A stretch of 64,000 nucleotides of DNA from the NCBI RefSeq assembly GCF_002102155.1, contig NZ_LQOU01000009.1, forward strand, positions 1 through 64,000, written 5' to 3'. Position numbers and translations under genes: made by a program. How positions within the stretch are numbered: the stretch's first letter is position 1; each line of letters opens with the position of its first letter. The notes beneath the pieces were generated by a model, which worked only from the letters and a program-made list of their open reading frames with translations, did no database searches and had not been told where the DNA came from. Of this stretch, positions 49,805 through 59,916 are shown one piece after another. Source of the stretch: Mycobacterium europaeum (GTDB lineage: Bacteria > Actinomycetota > Actinomycetes > Mycobacteriales > Mycobacteriaceae).

Positions 49805-50967
49805 GACAGCCCCAGCGACCGCGCGATGAGCATCAGCTGCACCTCGGTGGTGCCCTCACCGATCTCGAGGATCTTGCTGTCGCGGTAGTGCCGCGCGACC
49901 GGATATTCGTTCATGAACCCGTAGCCGCCGTGGATCTGGGTGGCGTCGCGGGCGTTGTCCATGGCCGCTTCCGACGCGATCATCTTCGCGATGGCCGCCT
50001 CCTTCTTGAACGGCTTGCCTGCCAACATCTTTGCGGCCGCGTCGTAGTACGCCGTGCGCGCGACGTGGGCGCGTGCCTCCATCCGCGCGATCTTGAAGCT
50101 GATGGCCTGGTAGGAGCCGATCGGCTGACCGAACGACTGGCGTTCCCTGGCGTACTTGACGCTTTCGTCGACGCAGCCCTGCGCGGCGCCGGTGGCCAGC
50201 GCGGCGATGGCGATGCGGCCCTCGTCCAGGATGGACAAGAAGTTCGCGTAGCCGGTGCCGCGGGCGCCCAGCAGGTTCTCCTCGGGAACGCGGGCGTCGG
50301 CGAAGCTCAGCGGGTGGGTGTCCGAGGCGTTCCAGCCGACCTTGCTGTAGACCGGTTCGACGGTGAATCCCGGTGTGCCGTTGGGCACGATGATCGTCGA
50401 GATCTCCTTCTTGCCGTCACCGACCGTTCCCGTCACCGCGGTGACGGTGACCAGTTTGGTGATGTCGGTGCCGGAGTTGGTGATGAACTGCTTGCTGCCG
50501 TTGATCACCCACTCGCCGTTGTCGAGCCGGGCCGTGGTGCGGGTGGCGCCCGCGTCCGAGCCGGCGCCCGGCTCGGTGAGCCCGAAACCGGCCAGCGCCC
50601 GGCCGGCCGTCAGGTCCGGCAGCCACTTGGCCTTCTGTTCCTCGGAGCCGAACCGGTAGATCGGCATCGCACCGAGGCTGACGCCGGCCTCCAGCGTGAT
50701 CGCCACCGACTGGTCGACCTTGCCCAGTTCCTCGAGCACCAGCGACAGGGCGAAGTAGTCACCGCCCATCCCGCCGTACTCCTCGGGGAACGGCAGGCCG
50801 AACAACCCCATCTCGCCCATCTTGGCGACGACTTCGTAGGGGAAGCTGTGCTCTTCGTCGTGTTTGGCCGACACCGGCGCGACCACGGTGCGCGCGAACT
50901 CGGCCACCGTGTCGCGAAGATCTTCGTATTCCTTGGGTAGCGTTCCCGCGGTGATGGATGTCGTCAT
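49801..50967 (-). CDS. fadE19: Acyl-CoA dehydrogenase FadE19 (isovaleryl-CoA dehydrogenase type)
   Basis: 388-aa FAD enzyme: [19 protein letters not shown] (FAD binding), [25 protein letters not shown], and the C-terminal [34 protein letters not shown] with a likely base in the EIGEGTTE segment. Its place between the BCKDH genes and the methylcrotonyl-type carboxylase fits isovaleryl-CoA as substrate. Coupled to accA1 (4-nt overlap) and to the MaoC gene. Confidence 0.92.
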   Translation of the reverse strand: MTTSITAGTLPKEYEDLRDTVAEFARTVVAPVSAKHDEEHSFPYEVVAKMGEMGLFGLPFPEEYGGMGGDYFALSLVLEELGKVDQSVAITLEAGVSLGAMPIYRFGSEEQKAKWLPDLTAGRALAGFGLTEPGAGSDAGATRTTARLDNGEWVINGSKQFITNSGTDITKLVTVTAVTGTVGDGKKEISTIIVPNGTPGFTVEPVYSKVGWNASDTHPLSFADARVPEENLLGARGTGYANFLSILDEGRIAIAALATGAAQGCVDESVKYARERQSFGQPIGSYQAISFKIARMEARAHVARTAYYDAAAKMLAGKPFKKEAAIAKMIASEAAMDNARDATQIHGGYGFMNEYPVARHYRDSKILEIGEGTTEVQLMLIARSLGLS

Positions 50968-52976
50968 GTCTCGTCCTTACTCGAATCGGCTGCTGTGTCG
51001 GGCTCTTCGGGGACCAGCCGGGCCAGCACTTGGTCGACGGTGACCTGAGCGCCGACGGAGACCAAGAGCTCCACTCGTCCCGAAACCGGCGCGGAGAGCG
51101 AGTGTTCCATCTTCATCGCCTCCACGATCACCACCACGTCACCCTCGGATACCTCGGTGCCCGAGGGAGCCTGGACCGCGATCACACTGCCGGGCATGGG
51201 GCTGAGGATCTCGGCCTGCTGCGCGCCGGCCGCGCGGTGAATCTTGTGTTCCTCGGCCTCGCGCAGGTGCCAGGCCCCGCGCTCGTCGGCGATCCACAGG
51301 TGACGGTCGGCCTCCGCCCATCGGTATTCGCGGCGCACGCCGTCCAGCGTGACGTCCATCCGGGAACCGTCGAGCTGCACGCTGGCCGAACCGATCTCAC
51401 CCGAGCCCACCTGCACCCGGGCGGCGCCGGGCGTGCCCCATACCGACACGGTGTCGCTGCGCAGCGGTGTCTGCATTTCGGTGCGGACGGGCGCCGGTGC
51501 CCCGCCGACCCGCCATCCGGTCGGCGTGGCCCAGGGGTTACCCGGGGCCCGGCGGTCCAGGGCCCACTGGCGGTAGAGGCCCCCGGCGGCGAGCACGTCG
51601 TCGGGGGCCGGCAGCGGTGCGAAGTCCGCCACCCGCTCGTCGAGCAGCGCCGTGTCCAGGTCACCGGCGCGGACGCGCTCGTCGGCCAGCAGGAACCGCA
51701 GGAATTCGATGTTGGTCTGCACACCCAGGATCGCCGTGTGCGCAAGCGCCCCGTCGAGTTTCGCCAGCGCCTCGTCGCGGTCCTCGCCGTGGGCGATCAC
51801 CTTGCTCAGCATCGGGTCGTAGTCGCTGCCGACCAGCGTGCCCGCCAGCAGCGACGAGTCGACGCGGACCCCGGACCCCGACGGTTCGACGACCTGCAGC
51901 ACCCGACCGCCGGTGGGCAAGAAGCCCCGTGCCGGATCCTCGGCGTACACCCGGGCCTCGATCGCGTGGCCGTGCAGTTCGATGTCGTCCTGCGCGAAGC
52001 CCAGTTTCTCTCCGGCCGCGACCCGTAGCTGCCACTCGACCAGGTCCAGGCCGGTAATAGCTTCGGTGACCGGGTGTTCCACCTGCAGCCGGGTGTTCAT
52101 CTCCATGAAGAAGAACTCGTCGGGCCGATCGGCGGACACGATGAACTCCACGGTGCCCGCCCCGACGTAGTCGACGCTGCGGGCGGTGTTGCAGGCGGCC
52201 GCTCCGATGCGGGCGCGGGTCTGCGGGTCGAGCAACGGAGAAGGCGCCTCCTCGATCACCTTCTGGTGGCGCCGCTGCAGGCTGCACTCACGCTCGCCGA
52301 GGTGCACCACGTTGCCGTGGGTGTCGGCGAGCACCTGCACCTCGATGTGCCGGGGCCGCAACACGAATCGTTCCAGGAACAGGGTGTCGTCGCCGAACGA
52401 CGAGGCGGCCTCCCGCCGTGCCCCCAGCAGGGCGTCGCGCAGCCGGCTCGGGTCCTCGACCAGGCGCATGCCTTTGCCGCCGCCGCCCGCCGACGGTTTG
52501 ATCAGCACCGGATACCCGACCTCGTCGGCGGCGACGACCAGTTCCTCGTCGGTCAGTCCGGGCTTGGCCACCCCGGGCACCACCGGCACGTCGAACGCGG
52601 CGACCGCGTTCTTGGCGGTGATCTTGTCCCCCATCACCTGGATCGCCCGCGGCGGCGGCCCCAGGAACACCACCCCGGCACGCTCGCAGGCGGCGGCGAA
52701 TTCGGCGTTCTCCGAGAGGAACCCGTAGCCCGGGTGGATCGCCTGAGCTCCGGTGCGTGCCGCCGCGTCCAGCACCTTGCCGATGTCGAGGTAGCTGTCG
52801 CGGGCCGCGGCGGGTCCGAGCCGGACGGCCGTGTCGGCCTCCAGGACGTGGCGGGCGTTGGCGTCAGGGTCGCTGTATACCGCCACCGAGCGGATGCCCA
52901 GCCGGCGCAGGGTTCGCATCACCCGGACGGCGATCTCGCCGCGGTTGGCCACCAATACGGTCTCGAACATGGTCAT
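50964..52976 (-). CDS. accA1: Acyl-CoA carboxylase alpha chain AccA1 (biotin carboxylase/BCCP)
   Basis: About 670 aa: biotin carboxylase domain with ATP-grasp loop [32 protein letters not shown] and [16 protein letters not shown]; a middle BT domain; and a C-terminal biotinyl domain with [10 protein letters not shown] (biotin on the Lys of MKM). With AccD1 it forms the 3-methylcrotonyl-CoA carboxylase of leucine degradation. Starts: ATG 52976 gives [14 protein letters not shown] and overlaps the accD1 stop by one base (TGATG); ATG 52970 matches the annotated M. tuberculosis start. Either is possible. Confidence 0.95.
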   Translation of the reverse strand: MTMFETVLVANRGEIAVRVMRTLRRLGIRSVAVYSDPDANARHVLEADTAVRLGPAAARDSYLDIGKVLDAAARTGAQAIHPGYGFLSENAEFAAACERAGVVFLGPPPRAIQVMGDKITAKNAVAAFDVPVVPGVAKPGLTDEELVVAADEVGYPVLIKPSAGGGGKGMRLVEDPSRLRDALLGARREAASSFGDDTLFLERFVLRPRHIEVQVLADTHGNVVHLGERECSLQRRHQKVIEEAPSPLLDPQTRARIGAAACNTARSVDYVGAGTVEFIVSADRPDEFFFMEMNTRLQVEHPVTEAITGLDLVEWQLRVAAGEKLGFAQDDIELHGHAIEARVYAEDPARGFLPTGGRVLQVVEPSGSGVRVDSSLLAGTLVGSDYDPMLSKVIAHGEDRDEALAKLDGALAHTAILGVQTNIEFLRFLLADERVRAGDLDTALLDERVADFAPLPAPDDVLAAGGLYRQWALDRRAPGNPWATPTGWRVGGAPAPVRTEMQTPLRSDTVSVWGTPGAARVQVGSGEIGSASVQLDGSRMDVTLDGVRREYRWAEADRHLWIADERGAWHLREAEEHKIHRAAGAQQAEILSPMPGSVIAVQAPSGTEVSEGDVVVIVEAMKMEHSLSAPVSGRVELLVSVGAQVTVDQVLARLVPEEPDTAADSSKDET

Positions 52977-54562
52977 CACATCCGGAAGACGCCGTAGGAC
53001 ACCGGCTCCAGCGGGGCGTGAGCACATATCGAAAGGGCTAGCCCGACAACTGTTCTGGTGTCGGCCGGATCGATGATGCCGTCGTCCCACAGGCGCGCGG
53101 TCGAATAGTACGGGTTGCCCTGGTCCTCGTATTGGGCGCGGATCGGCGCCTTGAAGGCCTCCTCCTCGTCGGGCGGCCAGGGTTTGCCCGAAGCGGCCAG
53201 CTGCTCGCCGCGCACCGTGGCCAGCACCGAGGCGGCCTGCTCGCCGCCCATCACCGAGATCCGGGCGTTGGGCCACATCCACAGGAAGCGCGGCGAGTAC
53301 GCCCGTCCGCACATCGAATAATTGCCCGCACCATAGGATCCGCCGATCACCACCGTCAGCTTGGGCACCCGGGCGCAGGCCACGGCGGTTACCATCTTGG
53401 CACCGTGCTTGGCGATGCCGCCCGCTTCGTAGTCGCGTCCGACCATGAACCCGGCAATGTTCTGCAAAAACAGCAACGGAATCTTGCGTTTGTCGCAGAG
53501 CTCGATGAAATGCGCGCCCTTCAAGGCGGATTCGCTGAACAGGACACCGTTGTTGGCGATGATCCCGACGGGGTGGCCGTGGATGCGCGCGAAGGCGGTC
53601 ACCAGTGTCTTGCCGTAATTGGCCTTGAATTCACTGAACTCTCCGCCGTCGACCAGCCGCACGATCACCTCGTGCACGTCATAGGGCACCCGGGGGTCCG
53701 GCGGCACCACGTCGTAAAGCTCGGTCTGCGCGTGTGTGGGCTCGACCGTGGGCCGGACGTCCCACTGGCCGGGCTCGCGCGGGCCGAAGGTCGCCGCGAT
53801 CGCGCGCACGATGCGCAGCGCGTGCTCGTCGTCGTCGGCGAGGTGGTCGGTGACACCGGAGACCCGCGAGTGCAGGTCGCCGCCGCCGAGGTCCTCGGCC
53901 GAGACGATCTCCCCGGTGGCCGCCTTCACCAGGGGCGGGCCGCCGAGGAAGATGGTGCCCTGCTCGCGCACGATGACGGCCTCGTCGCTCATGGCCGGCA
54001 CGTACGCTCCACCCGCCGTGCACGAACCGAGGACGGCGGCCACCTGCGGAATCTCCTTGGCGCTCATGGTCGCCTGGTTGTAGAAGATCCGGCCGAAGTG
54101 CTCGCGGTCGGGGAACACCTCGTCTTGACGCGGCAGGAATGCGCCCCCGGAGTCCACCAGATAGATGCAGGGCAAGCGGTTCTGCAGCGCGACCTCCTGC
54201 GCGCGCAGGTGCTTCTTGACCGTGATCGGGTAGTAGGTGCCACCCTTGACCGTGGCGTCGTTGGCGACGATCACGCACTCCCGCCCGGACACCCGGCCGA
54301 TCCCGGTGATGATTCCCGCGCCCGGCGACTCGTCGTCGTACATCCCGTTGGCGGCCAGCGGGGCCAGCTCCAAGAACGGGCTGCCCGGGTCGAGCAGCCG
54401 GTCCACCCGCTCGCGCGGCAGCAGCTTGCCGCGACTGACGTGGCGTTCGCGCGCGCGTTCGTTACCGCCCAGCGCCGCGGCCGCCAGCTTGGCGTTCAAT
54501 TCGGCGACCAGCCGGCGGTGCTCGTCGGCGAACGACGGCGCGGTCATCACGGTTGAAGTCAC
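52976..54562 (-). CDS. accD1: Acyl-CoA carboxylase beta chain AccD1 (carboxyltransferase)
   Basis: 528-aa carboxyltransferase with N-terminal crotonase-like half ([63 protein letters not shown]) and C-terminal half ([77 protein letters not shown]). This is the MCC-beta type rather than propionyl-CoA carboxylase. GTG 54562 is chosen: GGGAGG lies 5 nt before it and it overlaps the scoB stop as GTGA. The longer frame to 54739 is antisense-like. 529 aa in M. tuberculosis. Confidence 0.95.
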   Translation of the reverse strand: MTSTVMTAPSFADEHRRLVAELNAKLAAAALGGNERARERHVSRGKLLPRERVDRLLDPGSPFLELAPLAANGMYDDESPGAGIITGIGRVSGRECVIVANDATVKGGTYYPITVKKHLRAQEVALQNRLPCIYLVDSGGAFLPRQDEVFPDREHFGRIFYNQATMSAKEIPQVAAVLGSCTAGGAYVPAMSDEAVIVREQGTIFLGGPPLVKAATGEIVSAEDLGGGDLHSRVSGVTDHLADDDEHALRIVRAIAATFGPREPGQWDVRPTVEPTHAQTELYDVVPPDPRVPYDVHEVIVRLVDGGEFSEFKANYGKTLVTAFARIHGHPVGIIANNGVLFSESALKGAHFIELCDKRKIPLLFLQNIAGFMVGRDYEAGGIAKHGAKMVTAVACARVPKLTVVIGGSYGAGNYSMCGRAYSPRFLWMWPNARISVMGGEQAASVLATVRGEQLAASGKPWPPDEEEAFKAPIRAQYEDQGNPYYSTARLWDDGIIDPADTRTVVGLALSICAHAPLEPVSYGVFRM

Positions 54563-55209
54563 GAATGCCTCCCGGTTGTCGCCCGCACAAGCGGCGGTTC
54601 GGTTTTGTCCAGCACCTCGTCGACCGAGACGCCGGGGGCGGTCTCGATCAAGTGCAAACCGTCGTCGCGGACGTCGATGACGGCCAGATCGGTGATGATG
54701 CGGTCGACACAGCCCGTACCGGTCAGCGGAAGGGTGCACCGCGCAACGATTTTCGGGCTGCCGTCGCGCGCGGTGTGCTCCATCATCGCGATCACCTTGC
54801 GCGCGCCGTGCACCAGGTCCATCGCGCCGCCCATGCCCTTCACCAGCTTTCCCGGAATCACCCAGTTGGCCAGGTCGCCGGTGGCCGAGACCTGCATCGC
54901 CCCGAGCACGGCCACGTCGAGGTGCCCCCCACGGATGATCCCGAAGGAGGCCGAGGAACCGAAGAAGGCCGCACCCGGCAGCGTGGTGACCGTCTCCTTG
55001 CCCGCGTTGATCAGATCCGCGTCGGCGTCCCCGGGCCGGGGATAGGGCCCCACCCCCAGGATTCCGTTCTCCGAATGCACGACGACGGTGACGCCGGCCG
55101 GGATGTGGTTGGGCACCAGGGTGGGCATCCCGATGCCCAGGTTCACGTATTGGCCGTCCTCGAATTCCGCGGCCACCCGCGCCGCCAAACCCTCTCTACT
55201 CCATGGCAT
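54559..55209 (-). CDS. scoB: Succinyl-CoA:3-ketoacid CoA-transferase subunit B
   Basis: 216-aa beta subunit. The catalytic Glu47 lies in [13 protein letters not shown], and [17 protein letters not shown] is the family signature. With ScoA it moves CoA from succinyl-CoA to acetoacetate, the end product of leucine breakdown. The ATG at 55209 overlaps the scoA stop (TGATG). The frame extends upstream to 55554 only as antisense-like sequence. Confidence 0.94.
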   Translation of the reverse strand: MPWSREGLAARVAAEFEDGQYVNLGIGMPTLVPNHIPAGVTVVVHSENGILGVGPYPRPGDADADLINAGKETVTTLPGAAFFGSSASFGIIRGGHLDVAVLGAMQVSATGDLANWVIPGKLVKGMGGAMDLVHGARKVIAMMEHTARDGSPKIVARCTLPLTGTGCVDRIITDLAVIDVRDDGLHLIETAPGVSVDEVLDKTEPPLVRATTGRHS

Positions 55210-55952
55210 CAGCGCACCGTCAGCTTCTCGATCGGCTTGACCGGGTCGGGCACATGCACGACCCGTTGCACGAAGACGCCCGGGGTGTGCACCGTCTCGG
55301 GATCGATCTCTCCCGGCTCGACGAGATGCTCCACCTCGGCGATCGTGATGCTGCCTGCCTGCGCGCAGTCGGGGTTGAAGTTGGCGGCGGCCCGGCGGTA
55401 GACCAGGTTGCCGTGCCGGTCGCCCTTCCAGGCGTGTACCAGCGCGAAGTCGGTGCGGATGGCCCGCTCCAGGACATAGGTGACGCCATCGAATTCGCGG
55501 GTCTCCTTCGGCGGCGACATCACGGCCACCGCGCCGGATGCGTCGTAGCGCCACGGCAGACCACCGTCGGCGACGGGGGTGCCGACGCCCGCCGGGGTGT
55601 AAAAGGCCGGGATTCCCATCCCGCCGGCACGCAGCCGCTCCGCGAGTGTGCCCTGCGGGGTGAGCTCCACCTCGAGTTCACCCGCGAGGAACTGGCGGGC
55701 GAACTCCTTGTTGTCACCGACGTAGGAGGCGATAGCCCGGCGAATTCGCTTGTGCTCCAACAGGTGAACCAACCCGACGCCGTTTCCGCCGCAGTTGTTG
55801 GACACCGTCTCCAGGTCACGCGCGCCGGTGGTCACCAGCGCGGCGATCAGCGCCTCGGGGATGCCGCAAAACCCGAAGCCCCCCACCGCGAGGGAGGATC
55901 CGTCGGTTATGTCGGCAACCGCCTCGGCGGCCGTCGCCACCACCTTGTCCAT
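55209..55952 (-). CDS. scoA: Succinyl-CoA:3-ketoacid CoA-transferase subunit A
   Basis: 247-aa alpha subunit with the CoA-transferase family I signature [19 protein letters not shown] (about 21-39) and [32 protein letters not shown]. First gene of the long minus-strand operon here. In M. tuberculosis fadD35 stands between scoA and the regulator; it is absent here, and the operator at 55991-56010 lies 39 nt before this start. Confidence 0.94.
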   Translation of the reverse strand: MDKVVATAAEAVADITDGSSLAVGGFGFCGIPEALIAALVTTGARDLETVSNNCGGNGVGLVHLLEHKRIRRAIASYVGDNKEFARQFLAGELEVELTPQGTLAERLRAGGMGIPAFYTPAGVGTPVADGGLPWRYDASGAVAVMSPPKETREFDGVTYVLERAIRTDFALVHAWKGDRHGNLVYRRAAANFNPDCAQAGSITIAEVEHLVEPGEIDPETVHTPGVFVQRVVHVPDPVKPIEKLTVR

Positions 55953-55990
55953 CGCCGCAGCAGCCTCCTTGCCGTCGGGCGGGCGGTTTT

Positions 55991-56010
55991 GAGTTAATGC
56001 TCATTAACTC
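55991..56010. promoter_or_regulatory. BkaR-type operator 1, perfect 9-bp palindrome
   Basis: GAGTTAATGCTCATTAACTC: arms GAGTTAATG and CATTAACTC are exact reverse complements around CT. It lies 39-58 nt upstream of scoA, in the divergent promoter with the TetR gene, as expected for repression of the catabolic operon. Confidence 0.75.
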
Positions 56011-56109
56011 GCCGCTGAGAATACCATTGGCGACCCCACCGGTCCAGAAACGCCGTTCCGGCATGGCGCCGTCCGTTACCGCAGGTTAATCGTGGATAAC
56101 TCGTGCTAA

Positions 56110-56125
56110 GTTAGTGACGATTAAC
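56110..56125. promoter_or_regulatory. BkaR-type operator 2, imperfect palindrome near bkaR start
   Basis: GTTAGTGACGATTAAC has half-sites GTTAGTG and GATTAAC (reverse complement GTTAATC), the same GTTA-core as operator 1 with two arm changes. It ends 20 nt before the bkaR ATG, so it suits autoregulation. A further half-site, GGTTAATCG at 56084-56092, mirrors CGATTAACC at 56118-56126. Confidence 0.6.
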
Positions 56126-56145
56126 CAACTGGACGGGGGTTCGTC

Positions 56146-56802
56146 ATGACAGCGTCCACCTCCGACGACCGGACCGGTCCCCCCGATGCCCCGAAGCGGC
56201 GCAGCCAGCTGAAATCCGACCGGCGCCTGCAGCTACTCTCGGCCGCCGAGCGACTGTTCGCCGAGCGCGGCTTCCTCGCCGTGCGGCTCGAAGACATCGG
56301 CGCCGCCGCCGGCGTCAGCGGACCGGCGATCTACCGGCACTTTCCCAACAAGGAGTCGCTGCTGGTCGAGCTGCTGGTGGGCATCAGCGCGCGGTTGCTC
56401 GCCGGCGCCCGCGACGTGCGGGCCCGCAGCTCCGACGCGGCCGCCGCGCTGGACGGATTGATCGATTTTCATCTCGACTTCGCGCTCGGGGAGCCGGACC
56501 TGATCCGCATTCAGGACCGCGACCTCGCGCACCTGCCCGAGGCGGCCGAGAAGCAGGTGCGCAAAGCGCAACGCCAGTACGTCGAGGTGTGGGTCGGGGT
56601 GCTGCGCGAGCTGAACCCCGACCTGGCCGAGGCCGACGCGCGGTTGACCGCCCACGCGGTGTTCGGCCTGCTGAACTCGACGCCGTACAGCATGAAATCC
56701 CCCGACGCCTCGCGCAGCAAGCCCGCCCGCGCCGCGCGATCCCGCGCCGTCATGCGGGCGATGACCGTCGCCGCGCTCGCCGCCGGCAACGAGTGCCCCT
56801 GA
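56146..56802 (+). CDS. bkaR: TetR-family repressor BkaR (Rv2506-like)
   Basis: 218 aa. The DNA-binding helix-turn-helix spans about 27-70: RRLQLLSAAERLFAERGFLAVRLEDIGAAAGVSGPAIYRHFPNKESLLVELL. A ligand-binding/dimer domain follows, ending ARAARSRAVMRAMTVAALA. The M. tuberculosis homologue is known as BkaR, repressor of the branched-chain keto-acid operon. Divergent from scoA, with two palindromic operators between. The likely ligand is an acyl-CoA of the pathway (inference). Confidence 0.92.
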   Translation: MTASTSDDRTGPPDAPKRRSQLKSDRRLQLLSAAERLFAERGFLAVRLEDIGAAAGVSGPAIYRHFPNKESLLVELLVGISARLLAGARDVRARSSDAAAALDGLIDFHLDFALGEPDLIRIQDRDLAHLPEAAEKQVRKAQRQYVEVWVGVLRELNPDLAEADARLTAHAVFGLLNSTPYSMKSPDASRSKPARAARSRAVMRAMTVAALAAGNECP

Positions 56803-56872
56803 GCCGCCCGCCGGTGAGGTGAACCACCGGCCCGGCGCCCGGCGCAGGTACTCTGCAATCCATGAGGTGGAG

Positions 56873-57631
56873 ATGAACGATTCACGTCCCACCGACCGGT
56901 TCAGTGCTTCTATGCCCGGATCGGGGCAGCAGGGTCCGTGGTACCCGCCCCCGGCCGATCCGGCCTACGCCGATCAGACGCCCTATGCGTCCGCGTACGG
57001 CGGGCAGCCTCCGTCATGGGCGAACGACACCAACACCACCAAACAGCTGCCGGCCTACTGGCAACAAGAGCTTCGCCCATCGGGCCAACCGCCTCCCCCG
57101 CCGCCGGAAGGCCCGAAGCATCCACCGCGTTGGCTGTGGATCGTCGCCGGTGCGGCCGTGCTGCTCGTGGTCGCCTTGGTCATCGCCCTGGTGCTGGTGA
57201 ACGACGCGATCAAGACGCAGACCGCCGTCCCGCCGTTGCCCGCCATGCCGGAGACGACTCCGACAGTGCCGAGCCCGTCGACACGCGCCTCCCAGCCGCG
57301 CATCCCGGCCCCGGTGCCGCCGACCGGCGGCGCGCCGACACCCAGCGAGTCGCCCGGCCCGGCCGCGATGCAGGACATCGTCTACAGCGTGGCCGGCGAA
57401 GGCCGCGCGATCAGCATCATGTACATCGACACCGGGGACCTCATCCAGACCGAATTCAACGTCGCGTTGCCCTGGAGCAAAGAGGTCAGCCTGGCCGCGA
57501 CGGCCGCGCACCCGGCCAACGTCACCATCGTCAACATCGGCCACAACGTCACCTGTTCGGTCACCGTCAACGGCGTGCAGATGAGCAGGCGCGTCGGCGT
57601 GGGCCTGACGATCTGCGACGCCAGGCGCTAA
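56873..57631 (+). CDS. Proline-rich single-span membrane protein with MmpS-like C-terminal domain (Rv2507-like)
   Basis: 252 aa from ATG 56873. Cytoplasmic N-terminal 85 residues rich in Pro/Gln/Tyr; one transmembrane helix at 88-110 (LWIVAGAAVLLVVALVIALVLV); Pro/Thr-rich periplasmic linker; then a beta-rich domain (MQDIVYSVAGEGRAISIMYIDTGDLIQTEFNVALPW...VTCSVTVNGVQM) resembling the MmpS fold, with two Cys (VTCSV and TICDA) that could form a disulfide. A TACTCT -10 (56849-56854) and a four-codon leaderless ORF (56862, ending in the ATGA of the true start) precede it. It meets the next gene tail-to-tail with a 4-nt gap. Function unknown. Confidence 0.82.
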   Translation: MNDSRPTDRFSASMPGSGQQGPWYPPPADPAYADQTPYASAYGGQPPSWANDTNTTKQLPAYWQQELRPSGQPPPPPPEGPKHPPRWLWIVAGAAVLLVVALVIALVLVNDAIKTQTAVPPLPAMPETTPTVPSPSTRASQPRIPAPVPPTGGAPTPSESPGPAAMQDIVYSVAGEGRAISIMYIDTGDLIQTEFNVALPWSKEVSLAATAAHPANVTIVNIGHNVTCSVTVNGVQMSRRVGVGLTICDARR

Positions 57632-57635
57632 GCGC

Positions 57636-58976
57636 CTACGTCGGTTCGGCCGCGAAGGCGCCGCGCGCCGGCACCCGAACCGCCAGCATGGCGAGCAGTC
57701 CGGCGATCAGCACCAGCGAGATGCCGCCCAGGCCGGCGCGCACGGCGCCGAATATGTCCACGAACACGGAGAACAACCACGGCGCGACGAACGCCACCGC
57801 CCGGCCGGTCATCGTGTACAGGCCGAAGGCGACGCCCTCCCGGCCATGCTTGGCCATTTGCAGCAGCAGGGCGCGGGAGGACGACTGCGACGGACCGATG
57901 AACATGCACAGCAGCAGGCCGCATACCCAGAAGGCCACTGCACCCGACAGCAGCATCAGGGTCAGGCCCAGGACAACGATCGCGACCAGCGATCCCACGA
58001 TGACGGGCTTCGACCCGATCCGGTGATCGACGAACCCGCCCAGCACGGCGCCCACCGCCGCCACCACGCTGGCCACCACACCGAAGATGAGCACGTCGCC
58101 CTGTGAGATGCCGTAGACGTTGACGCCGAGCACGGCGCCGAAGGCGAAGATCGCCGCCAGCCCATCCCGGAAAAGCGCGCTCGCAAACAGGAAGTAGACC
58201 AGGTTGCGGTCGCGCCGCCATTCGGCGGACACCTCGGTGAACAGCTTGCGGTAGCCGCCGAGCATGCTCGTCGGCTCGTGCACCTCGGCCGAGTCGGGAA
58301 GCCGGTGTGCGACGAACAGCAACGGCAGGGCAAAGATCGCCAGCCACGCCGCCGCGACCAGCATCGCCTCCCGGACGTAGAGGCCGTCGTGCAGCGGCAC
58401 CCGCAGCAGCCCCCGCGTCGCGTGCGGACCCGAGCCCGAACCGGAGATGAATCCGCTGTAGACCACCACCAGCAGCAGGACGCTGCCGACGTAGCCCGCC
58501 GCCCAGCCCAGCCCGGAGATCCGGCCGGCGGTCTGTGGCGTCGAAAGTTGGCGCAGCATCGCGTTATACGGGACGCTGGCCAGGTCACCGCAGGCCGCCG
58601 TGGCACCCATCAGCACCAGCCCCGCCCACAGGTAGCCGGGGCGGTCGTGGACGAAGAACATCCCACAGGTGAGCGCGACGGCCAGCGCGGTCAGCACGCT
58701 CAGGGCAACCCGCCTGCGGTGCGGGGATTCCACCCAGACGCCGACGGCCGGCGCCAGCAGCGCGACGGTCAACCCGGCGATCGCCGCGGCGCGCCCCAGC
58801 CAGCTCGCCGGCGTGGTGCCGCCGGAGATGCCTACCCCCACGCTGCTGGTCAGGTACACGGCGAAGACGAAGGTCGCCACGATCGCGTTCAGGCCGGTGG
58901 AGCCGCAGTCCCACAGCGCCCAGGCCACCACCCGGGATGGCGCGGGCGTGAGGGAACGCGACGACGGCTGGCCCAT
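57636..58976 (-). CDS. Major facilitator superfamily protein (Rv2508c-like)
   Basis: 446 aa, about 12 membrane helices. It starts MGQPSSRSLTPAPSRVVAWALWDCGSTGLNAIVATFVFAVYLTSSVG, resembling the UMF1/Atg22-type MFS family (WALWDCG...N.I..TFVF). The long frame to 59045 adds Arg-rich residues coded by the dispersed repeat and is not believed. A loop YRKLFTEVSAEWRRDRNLVYFLFASALFRDG separates the halves. UMF1/Atg22-type proteins are proposed to export amino acids or small solutes; substrate unknown. M. tuberculosis Rv2508c is of the same length. Confidence 0.86.
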   Translation of the reverse strand: MGQPSSRSLTPAPSRVVAWALWDCGSTGLNAIVATFVFAVYLTSSVGVGISGGTTPASWLGRAAAIAGLTVALLAPAVGVWVESPHRRRVALSVLTALAVALTCGMFFVHDRPGYLWAGLVLMGATAACGDLASVPYNAMLRQLSTPQTAGRISGLGWAAGYVGSVLLLVVVYSGFISGSGSGPHATRGLLRVPLHDGLYVREAMLVAAAWLAIFALPLLFVAHRLPDSAEVHEPTSMLGGYRKLFTEVSAEWRRDRNLVYFLFASALFRDGLAAIFAFGAVLGVNVYGISQGDVLIFGVVASVVAAVGAVLGGFVDHRIGSKPVIVGSLVAIVVLGLTLMLLSGAVAFWVCGLLLCMFIGPSQSSSRALLLQMAKHGREGVAFGLYTMTGRAVAFVAPWLFSVFVDIFGAVRAGLGGISLVLIAGLLAMLAVRVPARGAFAAEPT

Positions 58977-58988
58977 GCCCGGCAGCCT

Positions 58989-59029
58989 ATTGGTTCCCGC
59001 AGCGACCCGCCGCGCCCGGCTACGCCGCG
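58989..59029. repeat. 41-bp dispersed repeat, copy 3
   Basis: Starts ATTGGTTCCCGC and ends CTACGCCGCG; identical to copy 4, 56 nt later. The shared core GCGACCCGC to GCGATCGC (59002-59040) differs from the core of copy 1 at two positions by eye. It lies in the divergent gap between the MFS gene and cmrA. Confidence 0.8.
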
Positions 59030-59044
59030 CTCGCGATCGCTGCA

Positions 59045-59085
59045 ATTGGTTCCCGCAGCGACCCGCCGCGCCCGGCTACGCCGCG
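59045..59085. repeat. 41-bp dispersed repeat, copy 4
   Basis: Exact duplicate of 58989-59029; the sequence after the shared part diverges (GCGGCTGTC), so this copy lacks the GCGATCGC end. It stops 21 nt before the cmrA start and must therefore be in or next to its 5' leader. Confidence 0.8.
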
Positions 59086-59106
59086 GCGGCTGTCTACGAT
59101 TGCCTC

Positions 59107-59913
59107 ATGCCGATCCCCGCTCCCAGCCCGGACGCGCGCGCCGTCGTCACCGGCGCTTCGCAGAACATCGGTGAAGCCCTGGCCACTGAACTGGCCGCGC
59201 GCGGCCACAGCCTGATCGTCACCGCCCGGCGCGAAGACCTGCTCAACGCGCTGGCTGCCCGCCTGAGCGACAAGTATCGCGTCGCGGTCGACGTGCGTCC
59301 CGCCGACCTGGCCGACCCCGGCGAACGGGCGAAACTCTGCGACGAACTGGCCGCCCGGCCCATCTCGATCCTGTGCGCCAACGCCGGTACCGCGACCTTC
59401 GGTCCCGTGGCGACGCTGGACCCGGCCGTCGAGAAGGCCCAGCTGCAGCTCAATGTGCTGGGCGTGCACGACCTCACGCTGGCGGTGCTGCCCGGCATGG
59501 TCGAGCGCAGGGCCGGCGGCATCCTGATTTCGGGCTCGGCGGCGGGCAATTCGCCGATCCCCTACAACGCGACCTATGCGGCTAGTAAGGCGTTCGCGAA
59601 CACCTTCAGCGAGTCGCTGCGCGGCGAGCTGCGCAACTCGGGCGTGCACGTCACGCTGCTGGCGCCGGGACCGGTGCGCACCGATCTGCCCGATGACGCC
59701 GAACGGTCGCTGGTCGAACGGCTGGTGCCGGACTTCCTGTGGATCTCGACCGAGCACACCGCCAAGCTGTCGCTGGATGCGTTGGAGCGCAACAAGATGC
59801 GGGTGGTACCGGGCCTGACGTCCAAGGCGATGTCGGTGGCCAGCGGGTACGCCCCCCGCGCTATCGTCGCGCCTATCGTGGGCAGCTTCTACAAGAAGCT
59901 CGGCGGCGGGTAG
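59107..59913 (+). CDS. cmrA: Mycolate reductase CmrA (short-chain dehydrogenase, Rv2509-like)
   Basis: NADPH-dependent SDR of 268 aa, the same length as Rv2509, whose Corynebacterium (CmrA) and M. smegmatis (MSMEG_4722) homologues reduce the beta-keto group in the last step of mycolic acid synthesis. Cofactor motif VTGASQNIG (14-22); catalytic Ser144, Tyr157 and Lys161 (YAASK). C-terminal APIVGSFYKKLGGG. Copies 3 and 4 of the repeat lie just upstream. It converges on the HerA-like gene with a 3-nt gap. Confidence 0.93.
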   Translation: MPIPAPSPDARAVVTGASQNIGEALATELAARGHSLIVTARREDLLNALAARLSDKYRVAVDVRPADLADPGERAKLCDELAARPISILCANAGTATFGPVATLDPAVEKAQLQLNVLGVHDLTLAVLPGMVERRAGGILISGSAAGNSPIPYNATYAASKAFANTFSESLRGELRNSGVHVTLLAPGPVRTDLPDDAERSLVERLVPDFLWISTEHTAKLSLDALERNKMRVVPGLTSKAMSVASGYAPRAIVAPIVGSFYKKLGGG

Positions 59914-59916
59914 GGG

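Noticed and set aside
57636..59045. MFS start at 59045
   Set aside because: The first 23 codons fall in the dispersed 41-bp repeat and are Arg/Ala-rich. MGQPSSRSL at 58976 is the natural start.
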